DNA from: Cystobasidiopsis lactophilus
Lineage: Eukaryota > Basidiomycota > Agaricostilbomycetes > Agaricostilbales > Chionosphaeraceae
Assembly (NCBI GenBank): GCA_001599975.1
Contig: BCIO01000008.1
Location: forward strand, 124,001 to 188,000
Length of the DNA stretch: 64,000 bases
Reading direction: 5' to 3'
The position numbers were made by a program, and so were the translations under genes. Each line of letters opens with the position of its first letter. The stretch's first letter is position 1. Of the stretch, positions 1 through 13,460 are shown piece by piece. Below the pieces are notes generated by a model. The model was not told where the DNA came from. It made no database searches and saw nothing but the letters and a program-made list of their open reading frames with translations.

Positions 1-763
1 GTCGGCGCCGTCGTTGGCCTTGCGGGGGCCGGCCGAGCTGATGCCGAGCTTTTCGAGCAGGCTGACCGAGTCGCGCTCGGCGAGGTACTCGTCGTACGTC
101 TTGGTGTTGTCCTCCTCCTCTTCGCGGGGTGCGGCAGCGGGGGTGGATGGGGCCTCGCCAGCGACGGGGGTGGCCACGCCGGATTGGTCGGCCTTTGCGT
201 CGAGCTCGCCGTTTTGCTCGTTCTCGAGCTCACGCTTGCCGTCGTCACCGCCCCAAGCCTGCTTCTCCTGCTTGTCGCTATCACTGGAAAGCGCAAAAAG
301 AGTCGACGAAAGTCAGGAAGCCGCCAAAAAGTCGACATAACGGAGCGTAAAACATACACTCTGGCCGTGTTGGAGTGGCGGTCAAGGCGAGGAGGCCTGC
401 CGCCCCGTCCTCCTCCACCGCGAGGCTTGCCAGAGCCTCTGCCGCGCTCGGCCGTCCTCGAGTCCCGGCCCTGCTCGCCGGCGTCGTTGGCGGCGGGCGA
501 GTCGAACGACTTGAGCACCTTGCGAGGAGCGCCGCCCCGGCCTGGGTAGTCGGGCTTGCCTCGCTGCTGCTGCTGGCCAGGCACAGTCTTGGCGGGCGCT
601 GCTGCTGCCGGGGCTGGAGCCTTTTTGGCGGCGGCGGTTTGAGGCACGCTCACGCCCTCATCGCCGGAGTCGCCCTCGTCTGCGGCGAGCAATCAGGGCG
701 CCTGCTCCAGCTGTAGCAGGCCAAGCTGGACGTACTCGCTAATAAGGCGAACGGATTGCTCAT
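1..763 (-). CDS. STM1: Stm1-like ribosome/mRNA-binding protein (3' end outside window)
   Basis: The gene reads leftward and leaves the window, so the C-terminus is missing. Exon 1 (763-736) encodes MSNPFALLA, the usual start of fungal Stm1-like proteins. Exon 2 runs from 679 to about 358 and has acidic, Ala/Pro-rich and RGG-like stretches (GKPRGGGRGGR) ending in DRHSN, the hallmark of the Stm1/HABP4/SERBP1 family. The next exon contains QAWGGDD and TYDEYLAERD, both family motifs. Family members clamp idle 80S ribosomes and bind mRNA in the cytoplasm. Intron 1 fits GTACGT...CGCAG with matching phase. The acceptor of intron 2 is uncertain: 270 keeps frame, 283 would give better family similarity but not a clean frame. 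The family call is firm; the orthology to yeast STM1 is likely. Confidence 0.88.
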
Positions 764-1850
764 GTATTCAAGACTTTGGCTGCTACCTGCCAACCGCAAA
801 CCCGCACGCTGCGAATTCCCAAAAATTTTGGCCGCTCTGGGTCTTGCGACACCTGGGTTTGCACATTTCACGAGGAAAATGGCCTGTCACACAGCTCTAT
901 CCTTTCGCGACTCGCAATTGTCGCTTGGAGGTCGGCCACCGGTGTGCAGGGAGCTTGCATGAATGCTTGGCGCATGAATTTGAGTTTGCTCGGTCGATTT
1001 TTTGGCTGCCTTGCTGCCGTCAATGCGCGCTTTTCTGGTTGCCTTGATGGACAATCGTAATTTGCTTGACCATGGCAGCATCAACTATCTCTGTCTTGAC
1101 CGCACAAAGCAACAGTGGATCATGTGGAGACGGCGTCTTTGCGTTGACTGGCACATTTTGACGAAGATGGTTTCCGACAGATTCAGTCCTTCACTGCATG
1201 CTCTGCTGTCCCAGTTCTGATCCAGTGTACCTCTGAGAGCGCGTCAAGCTGCCTGGAATGCGTTTCTTGACTCCGATCTGGCCGCCAGCCACCAAGAGCA
1301 GATTCAAGGCTACGATACCCCCTATTGGCCTTCGCTTGACTATCCAGCTGCCCAGATACATTCTATAGCATCGTATGTACATTCTCAGTCATTTAGAATT
1401 GGCTCTCGAGTCCAGCATGCCGGTGGCGCCACCACAGCAGCGCCAGGCAAGGATTGCGGTGCATGCGTCAAAGGTATGCATTCCCGCATTCGGTTCGTCC
1501 CCTCGCAATTCCTTTCAAGGCTAGCAACAAGTGCAGTACATACAGGCAGGTGATACAGGGTGCAGATTGAGCGAGGGGAGCTTCCGGAGGCTTAGCGCTG
1601 ATAGTAACCCGTTGCAAAGCTATTGCTTCCTCGGCTGTGCTCCGAATGGACGCGGGTTTTCCCAAGCACCACCCTGAGGCTTGCTGGGCCACTCTGAGAC
1701 GCGCCGGCCCAGCCCCAACCGAGCCCACCACAAGCCAAAGGCCACGCTCCGGGAAGCGCCGCTGCCTGCCTCAAAATTTTTGTTTCCAGTTTCCCACCTC
1801 CTGGTCCCCTTTCCTCCTCCTTTAAACACAGCAGTAGTACATCTCCCATC
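764..1850. other. Intergenic, divergent promoters
   Basis: About 1.1 kb between the divergent Stm1-like and ADP/ATP carrier genes. It must hold both promoters. I see only short overlapping open frames with no recognisable protein and no RNA gene. Confidence 0.6.
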
Positions 1851-3762
1851 ATGTCCAAGAAGTGAGTCACCCCGGCCCACTGGCGCGCGGGCTCGCAGAG
1901 GCTGGGGCGTGGCTACCCGAGAAAAAAGCTGGAGTAGAATGCCTGCCCGCCCTAGCTACCCGCGTCGCTGGCTGCCCTGTTCGAGGTCCGATGCTGACTG
2001 CTGCCTTGCTCCGTTCAACAGGCAAAAGACCCCCAAGGACTTCTTCGTGAGCCGCTCCTCCAAAAAATGGCGCAACAGAACCGCGCGCTCATTTTCGCTC
2101 GCCCGGGATCGCAGATTGACTTCATGGTTTGTCCTCTGCCTTGGCCCCTGCGCCTGCACAGCTCACACGTAGCTCCCATTGCCTGTCAATAGGTCGGCGG
2201 TGTCTCCGCAGGTGAGCGCTCCTTTTTCGCGGCTGCCCCGGAACGCATCAGGCTCAACTTCCGGCGTGATAAGGTATCTCCAAGACCGCGGCCGCTCCCA
2301 TCGAGCGCATCAAGCTCTTGGTTCGTCATGCTTCCCTGACCATCAGACCGAAGCCTGTCTGACCAAATGCTTGGATGAACAGGTCCAGAACCAGGGCGAG
2401 ATGATCAAGTCGGGCCGCCTCGCGGAGCCGTACAAGGGCATCATCGACTGCGCCAAGAAGACGTACGCCGACGAGGGCCTCGTCTCCTTCTGGCGTGGCA
2501 ACACCGCCAACGTCATCCGTTACTTCCCCACCCAAGCCTTGAACTTGTCGTTCAAGGACTTCTTCAAGGCCGCGTTTGTGCGTTGTCTTCTTGGCCTTTG
2601 CCATTGGACTTTGTCTAAACACGCCGTCGCCCACAGAACTTCGACAAGAAGGAGTCTTACGCCAAGTGGGTGAGTTGAAACATCTCCCAGAGTTTTTTCG
2701 TCGCCGGGCAGATTTTGACCTTTGTCCACCGAAAGGCTGCCGGTAACTTGGCGTCCGGAGGTGCCGCCGGTGCCACCTCGCTCTTGTTCGTCTACTCGCT
2801 CGACTTCGCCCGTACCCGTCTTGCCAACGACAACAAGTCCGCCAAGAAGGGCGGCGAGCGGTGAGTTGGCCTGCCCCCAGCTTTGACTTTCTCGGATCAA
2901 TGCTGAGCATGTCATGAACCACAGTCAATTCAACGGTCTGCTGGATGGTGAGCTGCTCGATACCCTTTGAAAAATCAACGTTTCTCAATCCGGTTGGACG
3001 AATCACAGTTTACAGGAAGACTTTGGCTTCCGATGGTGTTGCTGGTCTCTACCGCGGTTTCTTGCCCTCCGTCGTCGGCATTGTCGTCTACCGCGGTCTG
3101 TACTTCGGTCTCTATGACTCGCTCAAGCCTGTCGTCCTCGTCGGTGCCCTTAAGGTTCGTCCACCCTTCTCCTTCTCTTCTCGGTCCGGTCGCTCATGCG
3201 TGCCTTCTACAGAACAACTTCTTGGCTTCCTTCATGGTATGCAGCTACTTGGCCTTTTGATGATGTCGATGTTCAGCGGCTAAACTCGGGTTGCAGCTCG
3301 GCTGGGGTGTCACCACTGCTGCTGGCATTGCTTCTTACCCTCTTGACACCATCCGTCGTCGCATGATGATGACTTCCGGCGAGAAGGTCCACTACAACGG
3401 TAAGCGGCATTGGCCTCGGCTGTCAAATTTCGCGGACTGATGCGATCCAAATTTCTTGCAGGCATGTTCGATGCTGGTCGCCAGATCATTGCCGCTGAGG
3501 GTATCCCATCGCTCTTCAAGGTGTGTTGATCGCCCATTCCCTGCTCATGTCGACCTTTGTGTTAATGATTCGCGCAGGGTGCTGGTGCCAACATTCTCCG
3601 TGGTGTTGCCGGTGCCGGTGTCTTGTCGTACGTGCTCCCGCAGTTCAATCGACACAATTCAAGCTTACCTTTCTCTTGTGGCCGCACAGCCTCTACGACA
3701 AGTTCCAGGAGCTCCTCCTTGCCCAGACCGGCGCCGCTTCCGGTGGCAACGTCCAGAAATAA
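1851..3762 (+). CDS. Mitochondrial ADP/ATP carrier
   Basis: Inner-membrane exchanger of cytosolic ADP for matrix ATP, a mitochondrial carrier family (SLC25) member with three repeats of two helices. I reconstruct 15 exons giving 314 residues: 1851-1861, 2022-2046, 2115-2126, 2193-2211, 2274-2320, 2383-2577, 2637-2669, 2736-2860, 2925-2947, 3009-3154, 3213-3236, 3297-3399, 3462-3520, 3578-3627 and 3690-3762. The sum is a whole number of codons. The protein starts [12 protein letters not shown], has [11 protein letters not shown] in repeat 1 and the diagnostic nucleotide-carrier signature RRRMMM in repeat 3. The start is the only ATG that splices into the conserved N-terminus, and exon 1 is just 11 nt. 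Fourteen introns in under 2 kb is very dense. It is likely a highly expressed housekeeping gene. Confidence 0.97.
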
Positions 3763-4216
3763 GCCTCTGGACCCCTCACAAAAAACGGCCGATCAACGAC
3801 AAAACTTTTGGGGCGATCTCACTGGGCGCAGGAAGAAGGAAGGAGGAGGAGTGTTGGCGGCGCATCACACAACACTTTCTCTCTTGGTCCGCATTGAATT
3901 TGGGTGGCTTACTCCCTTCCTTTTTTGGCTACGCCTCCCTCTTCCTCCAACCCTTTTTGCTCCCTTCCTTCTTTCCAAGCTGTAGAGTCTCCTCCGCTGT
4001 TCACCCCGGGATCCATGGATTTAGAAATATTTTCCTTCATTTCATCTTTTCGCCTTCCGCTCCGCTCCGCCCTTGCCCGCTTTGCTCTGAGGGCAGAATT
4101 GACATGCGCCTTGTGATGAGTTCCTGAGCGAAGAAACGGCCAGCCTTTGTCGGATTGCAGGCCCGAGGTGGCAAGACTCCGATTCACAACGACAGAAGTT
4201 TTGCCCGTTGCAAGGC
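3763..4216. other. Convergent 3' regions
   Basis: Space between the 3' ends of the carrier and the dehydrogenase. It is pyrimidine-rich around 3900-4080 and probably holds the two 3' untranslated regions. No gene is seen. Confidence 0.6.
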
Positions 4217-5836
<1,620 letters not shown>

Positions 5837-7359
5837 ATGCCTTCGGATGACTTGGTTGCGAAGCTTCCCCTGGAGCAGCTGCAGGTGCTCGTTGACTACC
5901 CCAGCTACTCGGCCTACACGAAAACTTTGGCCATCGAAGCCTTCAAGATCGCATTGCCAGGCTGCCAGGTCTTCACGTCTGCCCAGGATTGTCCAGCCCC
6001 TCATGTTCAGTTCTCGGACTATGACTTGATCAACTGGGACTTGCTGGATGAGCCGCTCCGCCTGGCCAACTCCTACGTGATTCGAAAGGTGCGGACCGGC
6101 AAACTGGCTCCATCGTTTTGCCTTTGAAGCCGACCTCAAATGTATTCAAACAGAGCCTAATAAGGAAACACCAGTTGCCTACGACGATAGCTCAGTACAC
6201 AGCAAAGAGGCCGAACTCCATCCTGGCCAAGGCCACTCCTCTCACCCGGCCTTTCGAGCTTTGCCACCCTGATGACCTGGACGAGCTGCTCATGGACGAC
6301 CTGTACGAGCTGCAACAGGCTTTCGACAGTGACGATCGGCAATGGTGGCTGCTCAAGCCTGGCATGTCGGACAAAGGCCAGGGCATTCGGCTGTTTCGGA
6401 CCCGGGAGCAGCTGGAGGCCATCTTTGAGGAGTTTGATCAAGACGATGACAGTGAAGAGGACGAGGAGGACGAGGCTCGAGAAGCACAAGAGGGGAAGCA
6501 GGACACCAAGGTCAACTTGACGCACATGCGGCACTGGGTGGTCCAGCGCTACGTTGCGAATCCTTTGCTAGTCGCCATCCCAGCCCAGTCTCAACCGACC
6601 AAATTTCATCTGCGAGTGTACGTGCTGGCTGTTGGCGGATTAAAGTGAGTTGGCCGTCCCGCCCACCACGCTTCCGGCAGCCTGAAGCTGAACGGGGTCG
6701 CAGGGTCTATGTCTTCAAGCAAATGCTGGCACTGTTCGCAGCAGAGCCTTACACCCAGCCAACAGACGACGACATGGAAGACCTCACGCGCCACCTGACC
6801 AACACCTGCCTGCAAGACGAAAACTCGTCAGCCCAGTCTATTCATCTGCTGGCCGACCTTGTCGGTGTAGATTGCACTATCAATGGACAACCACATGTTC
6901 TACAAGAAAAAGAGGTCCAAACCCTAACAAAGTCGATATGCGAGATCACTGGCGAGCTCTTTGCCGCTGCTGTCTCGAGCTCGCAGTTCCAGGTGCGCCT
7001 TGCCGAGTTCCTTGCTCTCCCCTGCTTCGAGCTCACTACCTCTCGAAGCCTCTCCCAAACGCATTCGAGATCTTCGGCGTGGATTTTCTAGTGGATTCGG
7101 AATTGCAGCCCATGCTTCTAGAGTACGTTCCCTTGAACCTTGCACGGCGAACACAACCTCACTAAGATGTTGATCCTCCAGGGTCAACAGCTGCCCTGAT
7201 TTCGCTCAAACAGGGCACCGGCTCTCCAATGTCATCGCCGCCTTGTTCCGCGAGACCATCGACCTGGCTGTGACACCTTTCTACGGCTTTGCCACTAGCA
7301 GCGCGGCCGACCCTGAGCATTTTGAGCTCTGTTACGACCATCAAGTCCAACAGTGGTAG
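5837..7359 (+). CDS. Tubulin-tyrosine ligase (TTL) family protein
   Basis: ATP-grasp ligase family that adds amino acids to proteins, classically Tyr to tubulin; the fungal substrate is unknown. Five exons (5837-6088, 6154-6644, 6704-6992, 7049-7122, 7182-7359) give 427 residues with exact phase. Family motifs: INWDLLDEP, YVIRKSLIRKH, the ATP-binding WWLLKPGMSDKGQGI, then HLRVYVL, the metal/nucleotide region LTNTCLQ and the late FGVDFLVD with LLEVNSCPD. Inside the ATP-grasp region, after the IFEEFDQ segment, there is an acidic Asp/Glu-rich insertion of about 20 residues. This is a complete stand-alone TTL without the SurE-like domain found in yeast Pby1. Confidence 0.92.
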
Positions 7360-7610
7360 CCTAAGACACCACAAGACGTAACATGCCTCTTTCGGCCTGG
7401 CGTCGCCCGTTTGGTCAAACCGACATCCACGACCTGTTCGAGCCTCCAGTGACGTCAAATGCGTCTTGACGAACGAGACGCTCAAGGGTGTCCTGGTTCT
7501 GCGACATCCCTCAACGACCGTACGGGCGAAGCCCCTCCCCTTTGTTCTCGCGGTTCGACTTGCCTTCTGGGCCTCTTCTTCCGCGACTGCCTGGGCACCC
7601 TGTTCTTCGC

Positions 7611-8193
7611 ATGCTCGAAGTCGGTGGCATCAAGGCTTGGGTCTGCCTGCGGGGCCAAGGAGGGGAGTCGCTTCGAGAGCTGAGAGCCGAAAGGGACGGC
7701 GACAAGGCTCTGGGCTTTCTGGAGGCCGTCGAGGGCCGCAAGTTCTCGGTCAGATACTTCGTCGTACGTTCTACTCGGCGTTCTCCTCCCACACGAGGCT
7801 GATGTTAGGCAATAGCCGGATAACAGGCACGACTATTCCGTCTCCCTTGTCGTCGATGGCAAGATCAAGGTCGGCAGAGCCCTTTGCGCTCATGAACACA
7901 TTCGGGAAGGCGGAATTGGTTCGGTCCCGTACACCAAGGACGGCTCCAAATCGCAGGACTTCATCTTCGAGAGGTCGACCTCCATCTACCCACCGGGCAG
8001 CAGCAACGAGGAGAAGGCTTCGGCGGCACCTTTGACCATTGGCACCATCAAGCTGACCTTTACTCGTTGTCACTTGCAAAGGATCACCGTGAACAGCGAG
8101 GTTGGCCACAATCAAGAGGACCCGCTTCCGTCGGCCAAGACCAAGAAAGTCTCCACGCACTGTACAAAGTCAGCGACCTTCATCTTTATCTAA
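7611..8193 (+). CDS. DUF7918-like protein
   Basis: Two exons (7611-7763 and 7816-8193, intron GTACGT...ATAG) give 176 residues. The N-terminus MLEVGGIKAWVCLRG, then LGFLEAVEGRKFSVRYF, DYSVSLVVDGK and later IGTIKLTF follow the pattern I associate with DUF7918, a domain frequent in Basidiomycota with no known function. The central FIFERS and the late TKKVSTHCTK segments also fit. The usual C-terminal extension seems absent or very short, the protein ending SATFIFI. No signal peptide or membrane segment. The call rests on remembered family pattern, not a search. Confidence 0.62.
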
Positions 8194-8232
8194 AAAGAGC
8201 CCATATTTAGCGTTGAAGCGGGCACAGGCTTG

Positions 8233-8884
8233 ATGCTATTCATTTTGAAGAAGCCCGGAAGGCCTATCGTTGTAAAACGATTGAGCGTAACCCTTGTATG
8301 TCTCATCGCCGTCGGCTGCACAGAATCTCATAAGGTCTCATTCAGGGGCCGAAATGTGCTGGGTATATGGAGCTAAGGGTGCGTTTGAAGGTGGCGACGA
8401 CTTGCCCCCTCAGCTCATTCAAAGTGGCTAGACTTTGTGCGCGCTCTCCCGACCGGTGCCGTCGACATTGATGTCAACCCACAACGGTTCTCGCTGCAAG
8501 ACATTCATTTGCCTGGTGAGTGCAGCCCGCCTTCGCGCTGGCCAGTTGTCTGAGCTCTCGCCGGCAGAATGGTTTGCCATGCAAGCGAACAGTGAGGATC
8601 CGGACCAGGCCGCAGCCCAATTGAACCTGCCTACGGTTCCTTACCATCTGGCTGGCCATTCCAGAAGCAGCAGCACTAGCTCCACGCGGTCCGTGGACCG
8701 AGGCTCCAAGGCGTCTTCCCTGACTCGCCGGATGTCAATGTCCTTCTTTCGGCGTGTTCGGCATCACAGCGTAGACACATCAAGTCTGGACCGGGGTCGA
8801 AACGGGCAACCGACGGAGCTGGATCGGGGCAACATGGACACTGTGCCGGCTTCCCCCATCTCGCTGAAAAGTGTTCGCCACTGA
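8233..8884 (+). CDS. Hypothetical protein, 167 residues
   Basis: A four-exon model (8233-8295, 8346-8378, 8425-8515, 8568-8884) keeps phase through three GT-AG introns and gives 167 residues. The C-terminal half is Ser-rich and basic (SRSSSTSSTRS, TRRMSMSFFRR) and probably disordered; the central exons read WLDFVRALPTGAVDIDV and FSLQDIHLPEWF. I do not recognise it. It starts 40 nt after the stop of the DUF7918-like gene on the same strand, so it could also be a downstream part of that locus with a different splicing. The start codon is the least certain part. Confidence 0.4.
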
Positions 8885-8991
8885 TCTTGGCCTATGCCTC
8901 ACGACGAATGTTTCGCACGTATTCTTTGTAATTAAACATATTTCAATGCCTCGTATTACATGCTCCTTGAAACCATTGAAGATCAACACCC

Positions 8992-11076
8992 TCAACTTTC
9001 CTTTGCTGGCTTGAGGTCACCAGCTGGGTCGACCACTGCATCATGGTTTGACTGAAGCACTATGTTTAGTCACAGAGAGTAAGACTGACCTTCTTCCACA
9101 GTGTGCTCTTGAAGGCGGTATAGAAGGAGTGGAAGCGCAATGACCAAGGAGCCAACGCAGAGCCCCCACGTTGACCCTAACTCGGTCATCCAGGCCACTT
9201 TCTGAGCATCGATTCTGAAGGTGATGGCCGATCCAGCACTGTCATAGAGAACGATGAGCATGTTGGCTGTTTCGAACGCTAGCCAGACAAAACACGCCTT
9301 TGAATTCCCTGTATGACGTCCCTATCTAGTCAGAAGAGATTAATGCGAATGAACAGAGCCAAAAGCATGCCTTGTAGAAGCCGACCATATATGAGATCTT
9401 GCGAGGATCATTAGAAAGGGCGCCCCTGCAGGCAAGCATCTGTTTCTAGCCTAGCCCAGCGGAATAGGGGACGAATAACGAACATGAGGTAGTAGGCATA
9501 TGTTTGCCAAGCACTGTCGAGGACTCCGTTGAGCAGGTACAGAATCACAGCCCTGTGGAATCAAATTAGTGACTGGTTTAATCGGATGTCCGCCTCTGAA
9601 AAAGCGCACCCGGGGTAGCCAGAGTCCTGAACGTCCATGGGAACGTAGCTGGGATCGGCCACAGTGGCTCTGGTGTAAGGCTTCATGAAGGCGTAGTCGC
9701 CACCGAAAACCGCCATGGCAAGGAGAAAGACCACCACCCAGCCGCCGTACGCACGGACTTTCCGCCGAAGCCCAGAGTCCAGGAAAAAGCCCATGGCTCC
9801 AGCCCCAAAGATCTGACTCGTCCAGTAGACGAAGTTGTTCAACGACCGAGCACGGCTAACGCGGTAGAAAGTCAGCCATGGTCGATGCCATCTGGAGATT
9901 GCCGCCTACATCGTGAATATCCCACCACCATTGTAAGCCTGTGTTCAAAGTAAGCTTGGAGAACTCTAGAAGATGGGGAAGGCTTGCATTGAATCTAAAG
10001 ATTTGGAATGAGTTTCAGGACTTGAACCTGACTGGCTTGGACTTACTGGAAGCTGTAAAACCAGTTTGATGACAAGAAGAAGGGAAACAAGAGCACGATG
10101 GCGAAGTCGTATCTGAGCGCGAAATAAAGGCCTTTGAACTCGCTCTTCCAAGTCGGCTGGCGCTCGACAGTTACGGGCTTGCCATCCGGCATTATAACTT
10201 TGTGCGGAGGCGAGAGAAAGAGCGGCAAGAAAGCGCCGCAGATGGTCAACACCAAAAAGATCCTAATCGGCTGTTAAGCCTTCACCGAAAAGGCTCAATG
10301 AAAGACACTCACACATAAGTGCTATTGTCAATCGCGCCTGCCGTACGATTCCAGTTGCGAGCCAAAGGCACAATTGCGCCCACCACCGCTCCCATGTTGA
10401 AAATGGCCCAAAAGAGCGCGCTAGTATGTGCTGATCAGCAAGATAGGAACTCTCGAACAGCGGCAGCTCACATGTAGCGGCCCTTGGTCTTCTCCGTCGA
10501 GTATGCCAGCATAATAGCGCCTTGGGCTGTCCACAGCATCCCTGCACATACACCAAGTATGGCTCCAGCAGCAATGACAAAGTTCTCTCTTGCTCGAGTC
10601 GCTGCGATAGCCGTCGAGTACAGGCTCCCGATATAGAGCCCATACCCCAGCGAGCCAATAAAGAGTGTTAGGCGTATTCCTATTCTGTTGCAAATGGTGC
10701 CACCAAAGAAGCCAATGACCGCGAAGGTAGAGTAGAGCGCCACTGCGCCATTGTCCGCCGTTCTGGCATCTGCCATCCAACCACCTCAGAGCTTGAAAGG
10801 CCAGACGCAGAGAGACCCACCCTGTTGACCACCGCCGCCAAGACCGCTGAGGGAGTTGTATAGACCAGGGCAAAGGAAGGCTGTCAGTGAAACCAAAACG
10901 ACTTGAAAGATTGGCTTCCGGAACCAAGGCTGGCGCTTGTACGCCTCTGCTGCTTCTTGGACGTCGTGAGGGGTCAACTTCTTATCGACTGCGGAGTCGC
11001 CCACGAGCGTGTTCGCCTTTTCGAGGTCGTTGTTATGAACTTTCTCGTCGGTGACGACATTAGTGGAAGTCGCCAT
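8992..11076 (-). CDS. UNC-93-like major facilitator membrane protein
   Basis: Multi-pass membrane protein of the UNC-93-like (DUF895) branch of the MFS fold. Fungal members are uncharacterised; a transport role at the plasma membrane or vacuole is inferred. The cytosolic N-terminus MATSTNVVTDEKV leads to a first span with LTAFLCPGLYNSLSGLG, then ALYSTFAVIGFFGG, the following spans with GVCAGMLWTAQGA, and late NNFVYWTSQIFGAGAMGF; these are typical of the group. The last exon ends with PAGDLKPAKES. Multiple short introns interrupt the gene, for example between GGGGQQ and GGWMADAR; I have not fixed every boundary. About 11-12 hydrophobic segments can be counted. Confidence 0.85.
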
Positions 11077-11719
11077 TCTGTTCGCGTCGACGGCGCCCTA
11101 CGAGCTAGCTCTTCAGACACCTGACTGTGGTCGACAGGATCAAAGAGTTCGACAGCCAGCGAAGGCGCGCGGCTGGGAAAGGATGGCAGCATGGTCCGGC
11201 GGGGTTGTGTCGTGTGCATTCCATGTGGCGGCATGCGGGCTAGCTGGATAAGGTAAATTGACGGCGTGCCGAGTCGCAAGTCAGAGTGTGGCTTGTACGG
11301 CACGAAGCACGGTGGAATTGAGGATCATTTATAGCTGCAGAGGGGCATTTCACGTGCGAAGTCACCAGCAAGCTGCAAGATGGTCGCGTGTGCTGAGAGC
11401 AGGTTTCGGCTCCATGGCTGTGTTTAGACCAAGCAAATCGGCCTTGACCTGTAGAGCACGACGAAGCCTATCCGAATACAGGGACAGAGGAGATTGCGAG
11501 CTCGAGGACTTGGCAGACTCCTGTCTCGTCATTTTGCCACCTTTGAGAATTTGGCATAGGCGACTGCAGGAAGCAGAAGTCCTGTCATTGAATCCAAGCT
11601 CCCACAAGCCAGTGTGAGCATCGAGGAAGTGAGGGTCTGTGGCCGGGCCAGAAGCCTTTCGAACGTGCCCTTTTGTGTGGATTGCCCGAGACAAAAGGCT
11701 TGCTCCAATCCAACCATCC
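11077..11719. other. Intergenic, divergent promoters
   Basis: Promoter space between the UNC-93-like gene and the small acidic gene. No other feature supported. Confidence 0.55.
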
Positions 11720-12234
11720 ATGGCACAACCGAGTCGCTTGAACTACCAAGAAGAGCTTTCGTATGGTGTGTGGAGTCAAGATGCTGACAGCCTTAACTTC
11801 AAGCTCTGACCGAATCAAGCAGGATTGAAACCTGGCGACGATGACTATCGTCAGACTTCTCAGGCCATCCAAGCCGGATTCAATGAGCATGACCGCCAAG
11901 AAGAGGCTGGCGAAGAGCGTCCGTTTGCGGTAGAGCAGGCAGACGACTACTTTGGTTGGTGGCGCATCGCTGCCAAGCCCAGAATTTGCCACTTAGTTCA
12001 AACTTCGCAGATCCTCCAACAATCGTCTACGACGAGGACTACGAGGATACTAGGCAGATGGGTGGCACCGAGCACGAGGACGTCGAAGACCTGGCAGAGC
12101 CGGATCAAGATCAAGGAGCGGACATCGAAGGCGAATTCGATGAGGCAGCGGAGGACCTGGATTTTGAGGACGGCGATGAAGTAGTTGACGATGGCGATGA
12201 GGACTACGAAGATGGAGAGGATGACGGCTATTAG
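11720..12234 (+). CDS. Small acidic protein, 133 residues
   Basis: Three exons (11720-11765, 11823-11954, 12011-12234) splice in phase to 133 residues. The N-terminal half is mixed and polar (MAQPSRLNYQEELSYG, then QTSQAIQAGF). The C-terminal half is almost all Asp/Glu with scattered Tyr and Gly, ending EDYEDGEDDGY. No membrane segment or signal peptide. The composition is that of a nuclear or histone/complex-associated acidic protein, but I do not recognise the family. Confidence in the gene is higher than in any function because the introns resolve cleanly. Confidence 0.6.
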
Positions 12235-12320
12235 GTTACCAATTCTTCCCTGATGTGACGTGTAATTCCACGCCCAGATCTAGCGAGCGCCCTTCGTTCC
12301 TCAGGACGCTGCCAAAGCTA

Positions 12321-13460
12321 CTACCACACCTCATCCCAATTGTCTAGTCCGTAGCTGCCCACATCAGCTGCTCGATTGAGGATGTCGTCCAGACTCGGCT
12401 GGCCACTGAAAACGAAGTTGTCGACAGCGGCCAGAAGTTGCTCTTCTCGACGAGGGGGAGGTGCAAAGTGCCAGCGTGAGTAGTGATTGGAAGAGTAGCC
12501 GGGGACTGTCAGATGCCTGGTAGCCAAAGCAGCCTCCAATTGCTGTCGCCGGCCGAATGCGGTGTGATCGCTGACCGGCGGGTGGGATCCAAACTGGATT
12601 GACGTTTTCAAAGCGTTGATGACGCCAGTCCATTCGCGAAGGTGGGCGGGTTGCTGAGTCAGAGGGGCAGAACTTCCCTGCAGGTCGAGCCATCGAAGCA
12701 TCCCCTCTCCCAATTGAGACGCATCCCCTTCCGTCCCAAAATCCTTTTGCATATACTGAAGTGCTACAACCAATTCTTTGCGGTGAGCGAAAAGGGGGCT
12801 GTGGTAGTCGTCGAATAAGGCCGGTGGTATTGGAGCCAGGTTGACTCGGGCACGGGTCGTCAAATCTTGCGCCGCTGCCACCAGGGACGACCTGCTGGAA
12901 CAGAACTTGCGCCATAGTTTGTTTGCGAGATCCGGTTGGAGGCTTGGCGCCAGCTCAGACGACGGAAGGCCGAGCTCGATCAAGAGGTCGAGTGGAACGG
13001 TCGAGCTTTCCCTTTGATAGAAAGCGTCCCAGAGCCTCTGTATTGTGCCGGGATAAAGCGTTTGTCCCAACTCAGAGTCTGGCTGGCTGAGGTGGATGAG
13101 TTCTTCCAGCGGGATGGGCAGAGATTCCAACAGTGGAGGCAGGGACTGCTCATCAAGGTCAGTGGCGATCAAGCACCGAATACAAAACCTACCCATTCAG
13201 ACCTGTGAGAGGCGCCCATGAAAGCATAGTCACTACCTGGCGCAAAGCCACATGACCCTGCTGGCCGCCGACTGTTTGCGACGCTTTGACGTGGATAAGC
13301 AGATGCAGCAGCGAGATCGACACTCGGATTCTGTAAGGGTACATCAAAGGATGTTCGGTGCACGATAGCCGCAAAAGGGAAGGCAACTGACCGCCCGAGC
13401 CGAGCCGTAAGTTGAAGATGAGCGTTCGGCCCACTCGGGAAATTGCTGGGGCGAAGGCAT
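12321..13460 (-). CDS. Hypothetical protein, 343 residues
   Basis: Three exons (13460-13392, 13330-13193, 13145-12321) all in phase 0 give 343 residues starting MPSPQQFPEWAERSSS. The first 70 residues are polar and low complexity; the long last exon is largely helical with repeated Leu/Pro segments (LPPLLESLPIPLEELI) and ends with GLDNWDEVW. No signal peptide or membrane span. I do not recognise a domain. It converges with the small acidic gene, the stops being about 85 nt apart. Confidence 0.62.

Noticed and set aside
2326-3006. Minus-strand frames of 130-226 codons opposite the ADP/ATP carrier
   Set aside because: Antisense shadows of carrier exons; they cross real splice sites and have no family pattern.
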